From: DASUPK01 sp963747425
Lineage (GTDB): Bacteria; Actinomycetota; Thermoleophilia; Solirubrobacterales; 70-9
Length of the DNA stretch: 64,000 nucleotides
Assembly: GCA_963747425.1 (NCBI GenBank)
Contig: CAVVFJ010000008.1
Coordinates: forward strand, 372,001-436,000
Direction: 5' to 3'
A program made the position numbers and the translations under genes. How positions within the stretch are numbered: the first letter of the stretch is position 1; each line of letters starts with the position of its first letter. The notes below the pieces were generated by a model, which did not search any database, was not told where the DNA came from, and was given only the letters and a program-made list of their open reading frames with translations. Shown piece by piece: positions 25,997 through 36,034 of this stretch.

Positions 25997-27055
25997 TCAG
26001 TAGTCGAAGTCCCGGTCGACCGCCTGGAGCACCAGGTCGGCGGCCACGGATGAGCCGTCCTCGTTCAGATGGATGCCATCGGACTCCCTGACGATGGTCT
26101 GCTTGCCGTCGAGGTCGATCGAGTCCCGGTAGGAGTCCCCGGGGGTGAAGGTCGGGACCAGGTCGATCACCCGCACCGCGGCCCCGCGGCTCGCGGCGGC
26201 CTGGCGGATCGCCTGGTTGACGTCGTCCGCGATCGGCTTGCGGGCTGGGTCGCGCTGGGTCGGAACCGTGAGCCAGTAGATCCGCTCCACGCCGCCGTTG
26301 AGGTAGTTGTCCATCATCTGGCCGACGCGGGATTCGAAGACCGACTCCCACGCCGGGCCGCAGCAGCTCACCTGCCCGCCGTTTGGCGCGGGCATCGGGT
26401 AGCCCTCGTTCGCGCCGATGAAGAGCACGACCGCGTCCGGATCGTCCTCGGAGGCCTGGCCCGAGGAGAGCTGACCCCAGTCCACCAGGCCGGTGTTGGA
26501 GATTCCCGTCGCCAGGTGCGGATCTCGGGTGACCTGGACCCCCGCCCCCTGATCGGCGAGCTTGCGGGCGATCTCGATGTCCAGCGGCGTCGACAGTGAG
26601 TCGCCGGTGACGAGCAGCTTGTGCAGTGGCTGGGGCGAGGTGGGGACCGGAGCGACGGGCCGCCCTGCTCCGCCCGGACCTGCCCGGAAGCCCTGCCCCG
26701 ATAGCTCCTGGTCGGGAGAGAGCCAGGAGGTCAGGTCGCGGCGGGTGTCGGCGAGAGGCAGCTGATCGGAGATCCAGCCCGCCGGGCCCGCAACGGCCTT
26801 GATGATGTCCCGGCCCAGACCGGGCTTGAGCTCGTCGGCCGCCTTCCGCACTGACCCGCCGGCGAAGATCAGCAGCAGGAATGTCGTGAGCGCCACCGCC
26901 TTGACCGCGTCCCAGCCGCTGAACCGCCGCAGCCCCCAGCGGTCGAAGCGGCCCATCAGGCTGTCGTCCCCGTGCGGCTCTCCCTCGCGGCCGGGGCGGG
27001 CCTCGGCCTCCATCTCGGCGATCGTCTCGAATTTCTCGGGTGCCTTGGCCATCAT
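25997..27055 (-). CDS. Membrane-anchored SGNH/GDSL esterase, partner of MBOAT acyltransferase
   Basis: About 352 residues. A ~50-residue acidic cytosolic N-terminus is followed by one membrane helix (VALTTFLLLIFAGGS) and an extracellular SGNH domain: LVTGDSLSTPLD (Ser), VVLFIGANEGYP (Asn), SDGIHLNEDG (Asp-x-x-His). The ATG overlaps the MBOAT stop by one base (TGATG). MBOAT plus SGNH pairs move acyl groups across the membrane onto extracellular glycans, as in alginate, cellulose or peptidoglycan acetylation; the acceptor here is unknown. Confidence 0.78.
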   Translation of the reverse strand: MMAKAPEKFETIAEMEAEARPGREGEPHGDDSLMGRFDRWGLRRFSGWDAVKAVALTTFLLLIFAGGSVRKAADELKPGLGRDIIKAVAGPAGWISDQLPLADTRRDLTSWLSPDQELSGQGFRAGPGGAGRPVAPVPTSPQPLHKLLVTGDSLSTPLDIEIARKLADQGAGVQVTRDPHLATGISNTGLVDWGQLSSGQASEDDPDAVVLFIGANEGYPMPAPNGGQVSCCGPAWESVFESRVGQMMDNYLNGGVERIYWLTVPTQRDPARKPIADDVNQAIRQAAASRGAAVRVIDLVPTFTPGDSYRDSIDLDGKQTIVRESDGIHLNEDGSSVAADLVLQAVDRDFDY

Positions 27056-28452
27056 CAAAAGCGGAAGTAGATGAAGGGGGGCACGCCCTGGCTCGGCACG
27101 GTCGCACCGACGATCAGGACCACGACGGCGAGGGCCGCGCCGAGCAGCAGAGGCTGCAGGCGCCCGATGCGGAGCTCGATGCCCTCCATCGGACGCTCGG
27201 GCAGGAGCTGCAGGCCGACCACCAGGGCGATCGCGCCCACCACCGGCACGGAGTAGAGCGTCGCCGGCCCCGATCGAACCAGCGCGGACATGTAGTCGCC
27301 GAACACGGTGAGGTCGGTCGAGCGGAAGAGGATCCAGCCCAGGACGATCAGGTTGAAGGTGACGAACCAGCGCAGCCAGCCGGGGAAGATCCGCCCGAGC
27401 CGGCCGTTGATCGCATGCTCGGCCGACAGACCGGTCCCCTGGTAGGCGCCCCAGGCGACGAAGTTCCAGGCCGCGCCGTGCCACAGCCCACCGAGGGCCA
27501 TGGTGAGCATCAGGTTGATGTAGGTGCGGACCCGGCCCTTGCGGTTGCCGCCCAGCGGTATGTAGAGGTAATCCCGGAGGAAGCGCGACAGGGTCATGTG
27601 CCAGCGGCGCCAGAAGTCACGGAAGCCGGTGGCGCGGTAGGGGCTGTTGAAGTTCTGCGGGAAGACGAATCCCATCAGCAGGGCGAGGCCGATCGCCATG
27701 TCGGTATATCCGGAGAAGTCGCAGAAGATCTGGGCGGCGTAGGCGTAGGCGCCGAGGATCGCGTCAGGGGCGCTGTACGCCTGGGGGACGGCGAAGACCT
27801 TGTCGACCACCTCACGGGCCAGGTAGTCGGCGATCATCACCTTCTTGATCAATCCGAGGGCGATCAGGGAGAGCCCTGCGCCGACGGCGACCCGGTCCGG
27901 GTCCCTCGGCTTCTTCAGCTGCGGCAGGAACTCGCTGGCGCGCACGATCGGCCCGGCCACGAGGTGGGGGAAGAAGCTCAGGTAGATCGCGGCATCGAGC
28001 AGCGAGGCGGGCTCGGTCTGGCGGCGCTTGACGTCGACCACGTAGGTGACGGCCTGGAAGCTGAAGAAGCTGACCCCGACGGGCAGGGCGATGGTGACCA
28101 GCGGCAGCGGCATCCCCAGCCCGATCGAGTCGAGCACGTCCGAGACGTCGGTGACGAAGAAGCCGTAGTACTTGAACACCGCCAGGATCCCGAGGTCGAA
28201 GACGACCCCGCCCGCGGTGAACCACTTGCGCAGCCGCTCGTCGTCTGTGCGGTGGATCGCCACCACCGCGAGCTGGCTGACCAGGGTGATCGACGCGAGC
28301 AACAGGCAGAAGCGCGGATCGGCCGCCGCGTAGAAGGCATAGCTTGCAACGACGATGAACGGCTTCCAGACCTGCTGGCGGGGCATCAGGGCCCAGGAGA
28401 GGGCGAGGACGATCGGGAAGAAGATCGCGAATTCGACTGTGGGGAAAAGCAC
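27055..28452 (-). CDS. MBOAT-family membrane O-acyltransferase (AlgI/DltB-like)
   Basis: About 465 residues with many membrane segments. MBOAT signature WRRWHMTLSRFLRDYLYIPL and the catalytic-His block GGLWHGAAWNFVAWG are plain. GTG 28452 is chosen because family members begin LFPTxEFxxFFP; upstream in-frame sequence is low-complexity and not family-like. Its start lies 14 bp inside the divergent gene at 28439, an unusual head-to-head overlap. It is expected to pass acyl (probably acetyl) groups outward to the co-transcribed SGNH protein. Confidence 0.88.
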   Translation of the reverse strand: MLFPTVEFAIFFPIVLALSWALMPRQQVWKPFIVVASYAFYAAADPRFCLLLASITLVSQLAVVAIHRTDDERLRKWFTAGGVVFDLGILAVFKYYGFFVTDVSDVLDSIGLGMPLPLVTIALPVGVSFFSFQAVTYVVDVKRRQTEPASLLDAAIYLSFFPHLVAGPIVRASEFLPQLKKPRDPDRVAVGAGLSLIALGLIKKVMIADYLAREVVDKVFAVPQAYSAPDAILGAYAYAAQIFCDFSGYTDMAIGLALLMGFVFPQNFNSPYRATGFRDFWRRWHMTLSRFLRDYLYIPLGGNRKGRVRTYINLMLTMALGGLWHGAAWNFVAWGAYQGTGLSAEHAINGRLGRIFPGWLRWFVTFNLIVLGWILFRSTDLTVFGDYMSALVRSGPATLYSVPVVGAIALVVGLQLLPERPMEGIELRIGRLQPLLLGAALAVVVLIVGATVPSQGVPPFIYFRF

Positions 28453-29041
28453 GGGCGTCAGAGTACGGATCGGGCTCGCCGTCGCCCTCGCCGTCGTCCT
28501 GGCGGCGCTCTCGGTGCCGGCCGCACAGGCCGGCTGCGGCGGCGTCGAGACGGCCAGCCCCAAGCACAAGGTCGCGCCCCGTCCGCCGCTCGCCATCGGC
28601 GACTCCTCGATGCTGCTCGCCCTGCCGGCCCTGGCTCGCGTCGGCTACAAGGTGAACGCGCGGGGTTGCCGCCAGTTCTCAGAGGGCCTCCGGGTGCTGA
28701 GGGACGCCCGCCGGCGTCACCGGCTCCCCCATCTGGCCGTGCTGGCCCTGGGGGCGGACGCCTCGATCACCGGCGGCCAGATCCGGCAGGCGAAGAAGAT
28801 CCTCGGCCCGAAGCGGAAGCTCGGCCTCGTCACCCCCCGCGAGCTCGGCGGCGGGGAGTCGAACGACGCGAGGGTGATCCGCAACGCCGGCCAGCGCGAT
28901 CCCGAGCGGGTCAAGGTCCTCGACTGGGTGCGCTACAGCGCCGGCCACTCGAGCTGGTTCCAGCCCGACGGCCTGCACCTCACCTTCAGCGGCGCTAAGG
29001 CGTTCGCGCGACTCCTGAAGAAGCTGATCCCGCTGGCCTGA
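28439..29041 (+). CDS. Exported SGNH-like protein (OatA-type), paralogue 2, atypical oxyanion residue
   Basis: About 200 residues from GTG 28439. Signal RIGLAVALAVVLAALSVPAA is followed by AIGDSSMLLALP (Ser), NARGCRQF, LAVLALGADAS, LDWVRYS and FQPDGLHLTFSG (Asp-x-x-His). The block III position that is Asn in the two paralogues (AYGNGG) is replaced here (LGADAS), so the oxyanion hole may be altered. Start overlaps that of the divergent MBOAT gene by 14 bp. Confidence 0.68.
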   Translation: MGKSTGVRVRIGLAVALAVVLAALSVPAAQAGCGGVETASPKHKVAPRPPLAIGDSSMLLALPALARVGYKVNARGCRQFSEGLRVLRDARRRHRLPHLAVLALGADASITGGQIRQAKKILGPKRKLGLVTPRELGGGESNDARVIRNAGQRDPERVKVLDWVRYSAGHSSWFQPDGLHLTFSGAKAFARLLKKLIPLA

Positions 29042-29071
29042 CCTTGGTCAGCTTACGACGAGCGAGCTGGT

Positions 29072-29344
29072 TCACGCAGCGGAGTCGCTGAAGAGGGCCG
29101 GGGTCAGTCCGCTCGGCTCACCCTGGCCGGCGCCGATGCGACGTCGCCGGGCGCGGTGCGACGTGATGGTGACGATGTCGTCTGGATTGATCCAGGCCGG
29201 ATTGGAATTGATGTCGATCACCCGCGTCAGCACGCCGTCGGCGCTCTTGATCGTGCGAACCACTTCGTCCGGCGAAGGCCTGACCACGACCTCGCGGGCG
29301 TTTGCGAACCTGATCACTGTGACTGTGGTGGCCGTCCTAGCCAT
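29072..29344 (-). CDS. Small conserved-looking protein of unknown function
   Basis: About 90 residues from ATG 29344: a beta-rich core (TVTVIRFANAREVVVRPSPD, then ADGVLTRVIDINSNPAWINP, then DDIVTI) and a basic C-terminus (HRARRRRIG). No signal peptide, no family I recognise. Coding character is good and no other frame competes, but the start could be at 29395. Confidence 0.5.
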   Translation of the reverse strand: MARTATTVTVIRFANAREVVVRPSPDEVVRTIKSADGVLTRVIDINSNPAWINPDDIVTITSHRARRRRIGAGQGEPSGLTPALFSDSAA

Positions 29345-29369
29345 TTGTCCGGTGCCTCGGGGCGGCAGT

Positions 29370-30035
29370 CTAGGGCAAGGGCGGAAAGCTCCCATTGCGC
29401 GCGAGTGGCAGCGCCTGAGCCAGGAACTGCGCGAAGGCGGCGGCGCCGGTGTAGTTCGGATGGAACTTGTCAGGCAGGAACCAGGCGCCGACCTTGGGCT
29501 CGGCCTTGTGGTGCGGGCGGCTGTACTTGACCCAGTCGAGGACGAAGATCCGGTGCGGGTACTGCCGGGCGGCCTTGAAGAGGACGTCCGTGTCCGGGGC
29601 CGGCGGATGACCGGTGTCTGCGTTGTAGGCCGTCACGAGCCCGAGGATCCGCTTGCGGCCGAGCACGTCGAGCGCCCTGGAGATCAGGCCGGGGTTCACC
29701 CCTCCGTTGCCGTAGGCGTTGATCAGGACCAGGTGGGGGAGCTGATGCTTGCGCTTCTGTCTGGCGGCGATATTGATGGACTCCTTGAAGCCCCGACAGC
29801 CGCGGGCGTTGACGGAGTAGCCGATCGCGTTCAGGTTCGGGATCGGCAGGATCATCGTCGAATCCCCGATCGCGAGCGGTGCCCTGCCGCGCGGATTCGG
29901 GTCGACCTGGGCGAAGCCGCGATGGATCTTCTTGCAGCCGTACGCCGGCTCTCCGGCCCCGTGGGCGGCAGTCGCGAGCCCAACCGAAAGGCAGAGTGCA
30001 ATGACCGCGACGGCTCCCTGGCGAACGCCGACCAT
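29370..30035 (-). CDS. Exported SGNH-like protein (OatA-type), paralogue 3
   Basis: 221 residues: signal (GAVAVIALCLSVGLATAAHG), AIGDSTMILPIP (Ser), NARGCRGF, LVLINAYGNGG (Asn), VLDWVKYS, FLPDKFHPNYTG (Asp-x-x-His). It is nearly collinear with paralogue 1 (24379-25140), including TAYxADTGHPPAPDT, but lacks the C-terminal membrane helix. Probably an extracellular acyl-transfer or esterase partner of the MBOAT system. Confidence 0.7.
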   Translation of the reverse strand: MVGVRQGAVAVIALCLSVGLATAAHGAGEPAYGCKKIHRGFAQVDPNPRGRAPLAIGDSTMILPIPNLNAIGYSVNARGCRGFKESINIAARQKRKHQLPHLVLINAYGNGGVNPGLISRALDVLGRKRILGLVTAYNADTGHPPAPDTDVLFKAARQYPHRIFVLDWVKYSRPHHKAEPKVGAWFLPDKFHPNYTGAAAFAQFLAQALPLARNGSFPPLP

Positions 30036-30061
30036 CGGGGCGATTCTAGTCCCGGGGGACC

Positions 30062-30910
30062 TCAGTTCGGAACTACGGCGCTCTCGGCGGCCGCAGCGGC
30101 ACCGCCGCCCTTGGCGCTGATGCTCTCCTCGCGGGTCAGCCGGTGCGCGAGGTAGACAGGGATGATCGAGATCAACACGACGATCACGGCGACGACGTTG
30201 GTGATCGGGAGCTGCTGGCCGCGGAACAGGTTTTCGAGGATCCAGATCGGCAGCGTCTGCTGGCCGCCGCCGAGGGTGAACGTGGTGACGATGATCTCGT
30301 CGAAGGAGAGGGCGAAGGCGAGCAGCGCCCCGGCGACGACGGCGGTCTGCATGTTGGGGAGGGTGATGTGGCGGAAGGTCTGCCAGGTGTGTGCCCCGAG
30401 GTCGGCGGAGGCCTCCTCGAGGCTCTCGGACACCCGCCGCAGCCTGGCGATCACGTTGTTGTAGACGACGACGATGCAGAAGGTCGCGTGCGCGACGATC
30501 ACGGTGAAGAGGCCGAGCGTGACCCCGAGCACCTGGGTGAACGTGTCGCTCAGGGCGAGGCCGGTGACGATCCCCGGCAGCGCGATCGGGATGACGACGA
30601 GGAACGAGACGGTCTCGCGACCGAAGAAGCGGTGGCGCGAGACCGCGAAGGAGGCGAGCGTGCCGAGGATCAGGGCGATCCCCGTCGCCGCGAGGCCGAC
30701 CTTGATGGAGGTGAAGAACGCGGTGCGGGCAGCATGGTCATGGAACGCCTCGCTGAACCACTTGGTGGTGACGCTGTCGAGCGGCCACTTCAGGGTCGTG
30801 CCGCCGTTGAAGGCGTAGATCGCGATGACGATCAGCGGGATGTAGATGAACGCGAGCGTGATTCCGACGCCGACGCGCAGCAGGTTTCTGTAGCGGGGGG
30901 AGAGGGTCAT
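30062..30910 (-). CDS. potC: Second polyamine-type ABC permease, PotC-like
   Basis: 282 residues, six membrane segments, EAA loop EEASADLGAHTWQTFRHITL. Homologous to the PotC-like subunit at 8498-9367. Last gene of the second transporter operon; 13 nt after the PotB-like stop. Confidence 0.87.
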   Translation of the reverse strand: MTLSPRYRNLLRVGVGITLAFIYIPLIVIAIYAFNGGTTLKWPLDSVTTKWFSEAFHDHAARTAFFTSIKVGLAATGIALILGTLASFAVSRHRFFGRETVSFLVVIPIALPGIVTGLALSDTFTQVLGVTLGLFTVIVAHATFCIVVVYNNVIARLRRVSESLEEASADLGAHTWQTFRHITLPNMQTAVVAGALLAFALSFDEIIVTTFTLGGGQQTLPIWILENLFRGQQLPITNVVAVIVVLISIIPVYLAHRLTREESISAKGGGAAAAAESAVVPN

Positions 30911-30923
30911 CGGCTTGAATGCA

Positions 30924-31823
30924 CTAGAGGTGCTCGAACGCCCCGAGGCGGCGGGCGATCAGCAGGTAGGCGACCATCACGACGATCGGGACCGTCGCGA
31001 ACGCCGAGGCCAGGGGCAGGTTGTTGGTGTGGCTGGTGAAGACGACGTTCCCGATGAACTGCGTGTCCGGTGAGACGAGGGAGGGAGTGATGTAGTCACC
31101 CATCGTCAGGGAGAACGTGAAGATCGAGCCGGCGACCACAGCCGGGAAGGCGAGCGGCAGGATCACTCGCCTGAATGTCCGGCCGGGTTTCGCGCCGAGG
31201 TCCTCGGATGCGGAGAGCAGGCTGTCCGGGATGCGCTCGAGCCCCGCGTAGATCGGCAGGATCATGTACGGCAGCCAGAGGTAGCTCTCGACGATCCAGA
31301 CGGCGGTGGCGCCGAAACCCGGGCCATTGATGCCGAGCGGGTCGAGCGCCCAGTTGACGAGGCCGTTGGCGCCGAGCATGGTCTGCCAGGCGTAGACCTT
31401 GACCAGGTAGAAGGACCAGAGGGGCATCAGCACAGCGACGATCAGGATCCCCTTCACCCGAGGGCTGGCGAGCTTCGCCATGTAGAAGGCGATCGGGAAG
31501 GCGAGCAGCGCATCGGTCACCGTCACAGCTGAGGCGATGCCGATGGTCCGGAACGCCACGGTGCGGTAGACGTCGGTGTTCCAGAGCTCCTTGTAGTTGT
31601 CGAAGGTGAAGCCCTTGATCAGCTCGCCGCTGAGGGCGTCGACGCTCCAGAACGAGGCGACCAGCAGGATCGCCAGCGATCCCAGGTAGAGGATGACCAG
31701 CCAGGCCAGCGGTCCGGTCAGCAGCGCGCCCACCTGGAGGCGGGGGCGGCCATGGAAGAGGTCGGCGAGCCTGCGGCCCGCCGACCTCCTCTGCGGCTCG
31801 GCGCTTACGCCGGCCGCTTCCAT
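30924..31823 (-). CDS. potB: Second polyamine-type ABC permease, PotB-like
   Basis: 299 residues, multi-spanning, with EAA-type loop SASEDLGAKPGRTFRRVILP and helix LTGPLAWLVILYLGSLAILL. Pairs with the PotC-like subunit. ATG 31823, ten nt after the binding-protein stop. Confidence 0.87.
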   Translation of the reverse strand: MEAAGVSAEPQRRSAGRRLADLFHGRPRLQVGALLTGPLAWLVILYLGSLAILLVASFWSVDALSGELIKGFTFDNYKELWNTDVYRTVAFRTIGIASAVTVTDALLAFPIAFYMAKLASPRVKGILIVAVLMPLWSFYLVKVYAWQTMLGANGLVNWALDPLGINGPGFGATAVWIVESYLWLPYMILPIYAGLERIPDSLLSASEDLGAKPGRTFRRVILPLAFPAVVAGSIFTFSLTMGDYITPSLVSPDTQFIGNVVFTSHTNNLPLASAFATVPIVVMVAYLLIARRLGAFEHL

Positions 31824-31833
31824 GACTCGCTAA

Positions 31834-33059
31834 TCAACCCTTGATCTGGGTCCATGCAGCGGACCAGTCGTTGTAGTCCTTGCATGTGTCGCCGCGGTCA
31901 TCGCCGCAATCCGCAACCGGAACCTTCCAGTAGTACGTGTTCTTCCAGAAGTTCGGATCCGCTGCGTGGTAGTCATCGCAGAACTTCGGATCCGCCGGCA
32001 GGTCATCGGCCTTGGCGGCTGCCGTCAGCGTGGAGGGATCGCACGACTTGCTCTGGGCCGGTGCCTCACCGAAGTACTGAGCGACCTCGGCGTTGGCCTC
32101 AGGCGAGACGATGAAATTCATCCACTTGTACATGCAGTTCGGATGAGCCGCGTTCTTCGCGATCATCCAGGTGTCGGACCAACCCGTCGCACCCTCGGTC
32201 GGCTGGAATCCGGTGTCGGCTCCCGGCGCCTGCATCGGCTGCTTGTCGGCCAGCAGCGCGAAGTACTGGTACTGCCACGTCGTGCCGACCACCACGTCTC
32301 CGTTCGAGAACGAGTTGATCTGCTTGGCGGCGTCTGACCAGTACTCGCCGACGTTCGGATGCTGCTGCTTGAGCAGGTCGACGGCCGCGTTGAACTGGTC
32401 GTCGTCGAGCTCGTAGGGATCGGTGATCCCCAGATCGGGCTGGTGCGCCTTCAGGTACACGGCGGCGTCCGCGATGTAGATCGGGTCGTCGTACACGCTG
32501 ATCTTGCCCTTGTACTTCGACGCCTGAGCCGGATCGAGCATCACCGACCACGAGGTCGGGTTGGGTTTGACGTCGTTCGAGTTCGACATCAGGAGGTTCG
32601 CCCCGCGCCCGTGCGGGATCCCGTACGGCTTCCCGTCGAACGTGTTGTACGGCTGGTTCTTGAGGTCGTCGAAGATCGTCGCGTAATTGGGCACCAGATC
32701 GGTGTTCACCGGCGCGACGTCACCCCCGGACACGAGCTTCGCGGTTGCGTTGCCCGAGGCCGAGACGCCGTCCCATTGGCCCGTGCGCATCAGGTCGACC
32801 ATCTCATCCGACGTGCCGGCCTCCTTCAGCTTGATCTGGCAGCCCGTCTGCTGCTCGAAGGCGGACTTCCACGGGTCGGCGACGTAGCCCGGCCACGCGA
32901 CGAGGTTCAACGACCCCTCACCGGCCCCAACCGACTTCTGGGCGCTGCCGTTGTCGCTACTTCCGCCTCCTCCACCGCAGCCGGCGATCACCAGCATGGT
33001 GGCGGCGAGCCCTCCGACGATGCCGGCGGGCAGCCAGGCGGAGCGAGCTTTGAGTCTGC

Positions 33060-33063
<4 letters not shown>
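31834..33063 (-). CDS. potD: Second polyamine-type substrate-binding lipoprotein, PotD-like
   Basis: About 409 residues. The lipobox is MLVIAGCGGGG. NLVAWPGYVADPW, EAGTSDEMVDLMRTGQWDG and EGATGWSDTWMIAKNA resemble PotD/PotF-type binding blocks, but the C-terminus is longer and has a Cys/Trp-rich extension (VADCGDDRGDTCKDYNDW). GTG 33063 overlaps the potA stop (GTGA). Substrate (spermidine, putrescine or another cation) cannot be read from sequence. Confidence 0.83.
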
Positions 33064-34202
<1,139 letters not shown>

Positions 34203-34316
34203 AGGTATATCCGAGCATCACCCCGCGTCGCGAGGACGGGGTGGACAATCTTTGCGGCATGCCTTGGACATCCCGACTTCGACGTTCGGGACTACGTCTA
34301 GGTCTGGCCGCAGCGG

Positions 34317-34919
34317 TTAGAAGCCGGGCGCGTACTTCATGGTGTAGCCGCGAGGCTTGCGCTTCTTCTTGCGCCAGCGCGGGCCGCTGCCCTGCCTCCA
34401 ACGATCGCCGCCGGAGGAGGTGTCGAAGCGCAGGCCAGCCACCACCATGTACACGTGACTGGCATTGCCGAACACCGTGATCCACCGTCCCTTGCCCGGC
34501 AGACCCCAGCTCGACGCGAATCCGCCGGAGGTCATCGGGCTTGCGAGCAACCCCGCCGCATGCAGGACATAGCTCACGGCGCCGGAGCAGTCATACCCCG
34601 TGTCCGTGAAGCTCCTGTGCCCGCCGCCCCAGTGATACGGGAAGGTGTGGATTGCGTTACCGGCCGCGATCGCCGCCTGGATGTTGGCGGGCGCATCGGC
34701 GGGCGCCACGGCCGTGCCGTCCTTGCGGATCTTGCCGCGGCCCGGAGGGCCGACGGGCGCCGCCGGATCGGTCGGCGTGGTGGTGGTGGTCGTGGTCGTG
34801 CCGCCGGGCGGGCCTGACCCGCCGGTCTGGGCGACCGCGGGCGCTGCCGCGGCCAGCACGCAGATGGTCGTGATCCCCGCCACTGCGAGGCGACGCTTAG
34901 GGCTAAGTGTGTCTCGCAT
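34317..34919 (-). CDS. Secreted NlpC/P60-type cell-wall hydrolase, paralogue 1
   Basis: 200 residues: signal peptide (RRLAVAGITTICVLAAAAPAVAQ, cleaved after AVAQ), a Thr-rich linker (GGTTTTTTTTPTDP), then the catalytic domain: WGGGHRSF, GYDCSGAVSYVLHAAGLL with nucleophile Cys, and SHVYMVVAGLRFDTSS with catalytic His. The C-terminus is basic (RWRKKKRKPRG). Expected to cleave peptidoglycan stem peptides. Its mRNA leader is a c-di-AMP riboswitch, so c-di-AMP probably turns it down. Confidence 0.85.
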   Translation of the reverse strand: MRDTLSPKRRLAVAGITTICVLAAAAPAVAQTGGSGPPGGTTTTTTTTPTDPAAPVGPPGRGKIRKDGTAVAPADAPANIQAAIAAGNAIHTFPYHWGGGHRSFTDTGYDCSGAVSYVLHAAGLLASPMTSGGFASSWGLPGKGRWITVFGNASHVYMVVAGLRFDTSSGGDRWRQGSGPRWRKKKRKPRGYTMKYAPGF

Positions 34920-34925
34920 CGATCA

Positions 34926-35065
34926 GTTCTCCTTTGCAGGCCTGCGGGGTTAGCTGTCGGGCTAGCGCTAAAGGAGCCTGCGCCCCCACCCTCGATTCCG
35001 GTGGGTTCGCCCCAATTACTGGTTCCCCCGCTCCCATCGCCTCTTGGGGATGGGACTCGGCGTAA
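34926..35065 (-). ncRNA. c-di-AMP riboswitch (ydaO/yuaA class), copy 1
   Basis: On the minus strand the leader contains the class landmarks in order: CGAGTTACGCCGAGTCCC, GGGAGCGGGGGAACCA, TTGGGGCGAACCC, the GGCTCCTTTAGCG block, then CCCGACAGCTAACCCCGCAG and GGCCTGCAAAGGAGAA next to the start codon. The 3' AAGGAG is the ribosome site of the NlpC/P60 gene, so control at transcription termination or translation is possible. In actinobacteria this riboswitch class is known upstream of cell-wall hydrolases. Boundaries approximate. Confidence 0.88.
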
Positions 35066-35201
35066 CTCGCGCGGGACCTTACCAAACGTGAAAGTCCCCT
35101 TGCAATCGACAACCGAATATTCGTTACGACAGGCACAATCTCTCGATTCGACGCCCACGAGGCCGGCTCCTCCTTGATGAACGGTTGCCAAGAAAGCGCA
35201 A

Positions 35202-35234
35202 GGCGCCGCGCCGCCTGGGGGGCGGCGCGGCGCC
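35202..35234 (-). terminator. Perfect 14-bp hairpin downstream of NlpC/P60 paralogue 2
   Basis: GGCGCCGCGCCGCC (35202-35215), loop TGGGG, GGCGGCGCGGCGCC (35221-35234). On the minus strand it follows the NlpC stop by ~45 nt and is followed by TTGCGCTTTCTT. A second hairpin (GCCGCC-TTGC-GGCGGC) covers the stop codon. Likely an intrinsic terminator separating this gene from the riboswitch-controlled paralogue 1. Confidence 0.65.
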
Positions 35235-35280
35235 ACTCACGGGGAGGAGTGGTGGCCCCTGTGAGGCCGCCTTGCGGCGG

Positions 35281-35860
35281 CTAGAGACCGGGGGAGAAGC
35301 GCGCGGCGTAACCGGACTCGGCCCGCATGCTCGCGCGCCAACGGGGCCCGGAGCCCTGGTTCAGGGACTCACCGGCGGACGAGGTGTCGAACCGCAGACC
35401 GGCAACCGTCATCCAGGCATGGCCCTTGTTCGCGTAGACCGTGATCCAGGAGCCGATGCCCGGCACGCCCCAGGCCATCAGGGGCCCCGACGCCTCCGGG
35501 CTCTTCAGCAGGCCGGCCGCGTGCAGGACGTAGCTGACCGCGCCCGGAGCAGTCGTAGCCCTTCGACTTGAACTTGCGATGGCCCCCGCCCCAGACGTAG
35601 GGCCGCTTGTGGATCCTGTTGGCGGCCTTGATCGCCTTCCGGATCTGCCTGGGAGCGTTCGCCGGGGGAAGGGCCTTTCCGTTGGGCTGGAGCTGCGCCG
35701 TCCCGCTCGGCGCCGTGGCGATCGGCGTGGTGCCGGTGTCGCCTGGCACCGCCGCACCGCCGGTCTGACCCATGGCAGGCACGGCAGCAGCGAGTGAGGC
35801 CACCAGCAGCAGCCCCGCCAAAGCCAGCTTCCTAGTTCCACTGAGTGTGTTCGACCGCAA
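35281..35860 (-). CDS. Secreted NlpC/P60-type cell-wall hydrolase, paralogue 2, frameshifted
   Basis: Signal peptide and linker (RKLALAGLLLVASLAAAVPA, then MGQTGGAAVP) plus WGGGHRKFKSKGYDCSG in one frame; AVSYVLHAAGLLKSP to GHAWMTVAGLRFDTSSAG in the next. The break is at 35541-35547, where TCCGGGCGCGG has one more G than the TCCGGCGC expected from paralogue 1. Everything else is intact and the Cys and His are present, so I regard it as a functional gene with an extra base in this sequence. Preceded by a c-di-AMP riboswitch. Confidence 0.8.
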
Positions 35861-35868
35861 ACCGTTCT

Positions 35869-36005
35869 CCTTCGTCGGCCTACGGGGTTAGCTGACGGAC
35901 TGGCGCTAAAGGAGCTCGCGCTTCCACATAGGGTGGATTCGCCCCAACTGCTTTGGTTCCCCCGCTCTCGTCCCGCCCTGGCGGGGACAAGATTCGGCGT
36001 TTGGT
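35869..36005 (-). ncRNA. c-di-AMP riboswitch (ydaO/yuaA class), copy 2
   Basis: Minus-strand landmarks: CGCCGAATCTTGTCCCCGCC, GAGAGCGGGGGAACCAAA, GTTGGGGCGAATCC, GCTCCTTTAGCGCCAG, CCGTCAGCTAACCCCGTAGG, CCGACGAAGGAGAACGG. It matches copy 1 block by block with different stem sequences, which supports a conserved fold. Located directly upstream of NlpC/P60 paralogue 2. Boundaries approximate. Confidence 0.88.
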
Positions 36006-36034
36006 TCGCGGGCAGCGTAGCAGGACCGCCGGCT

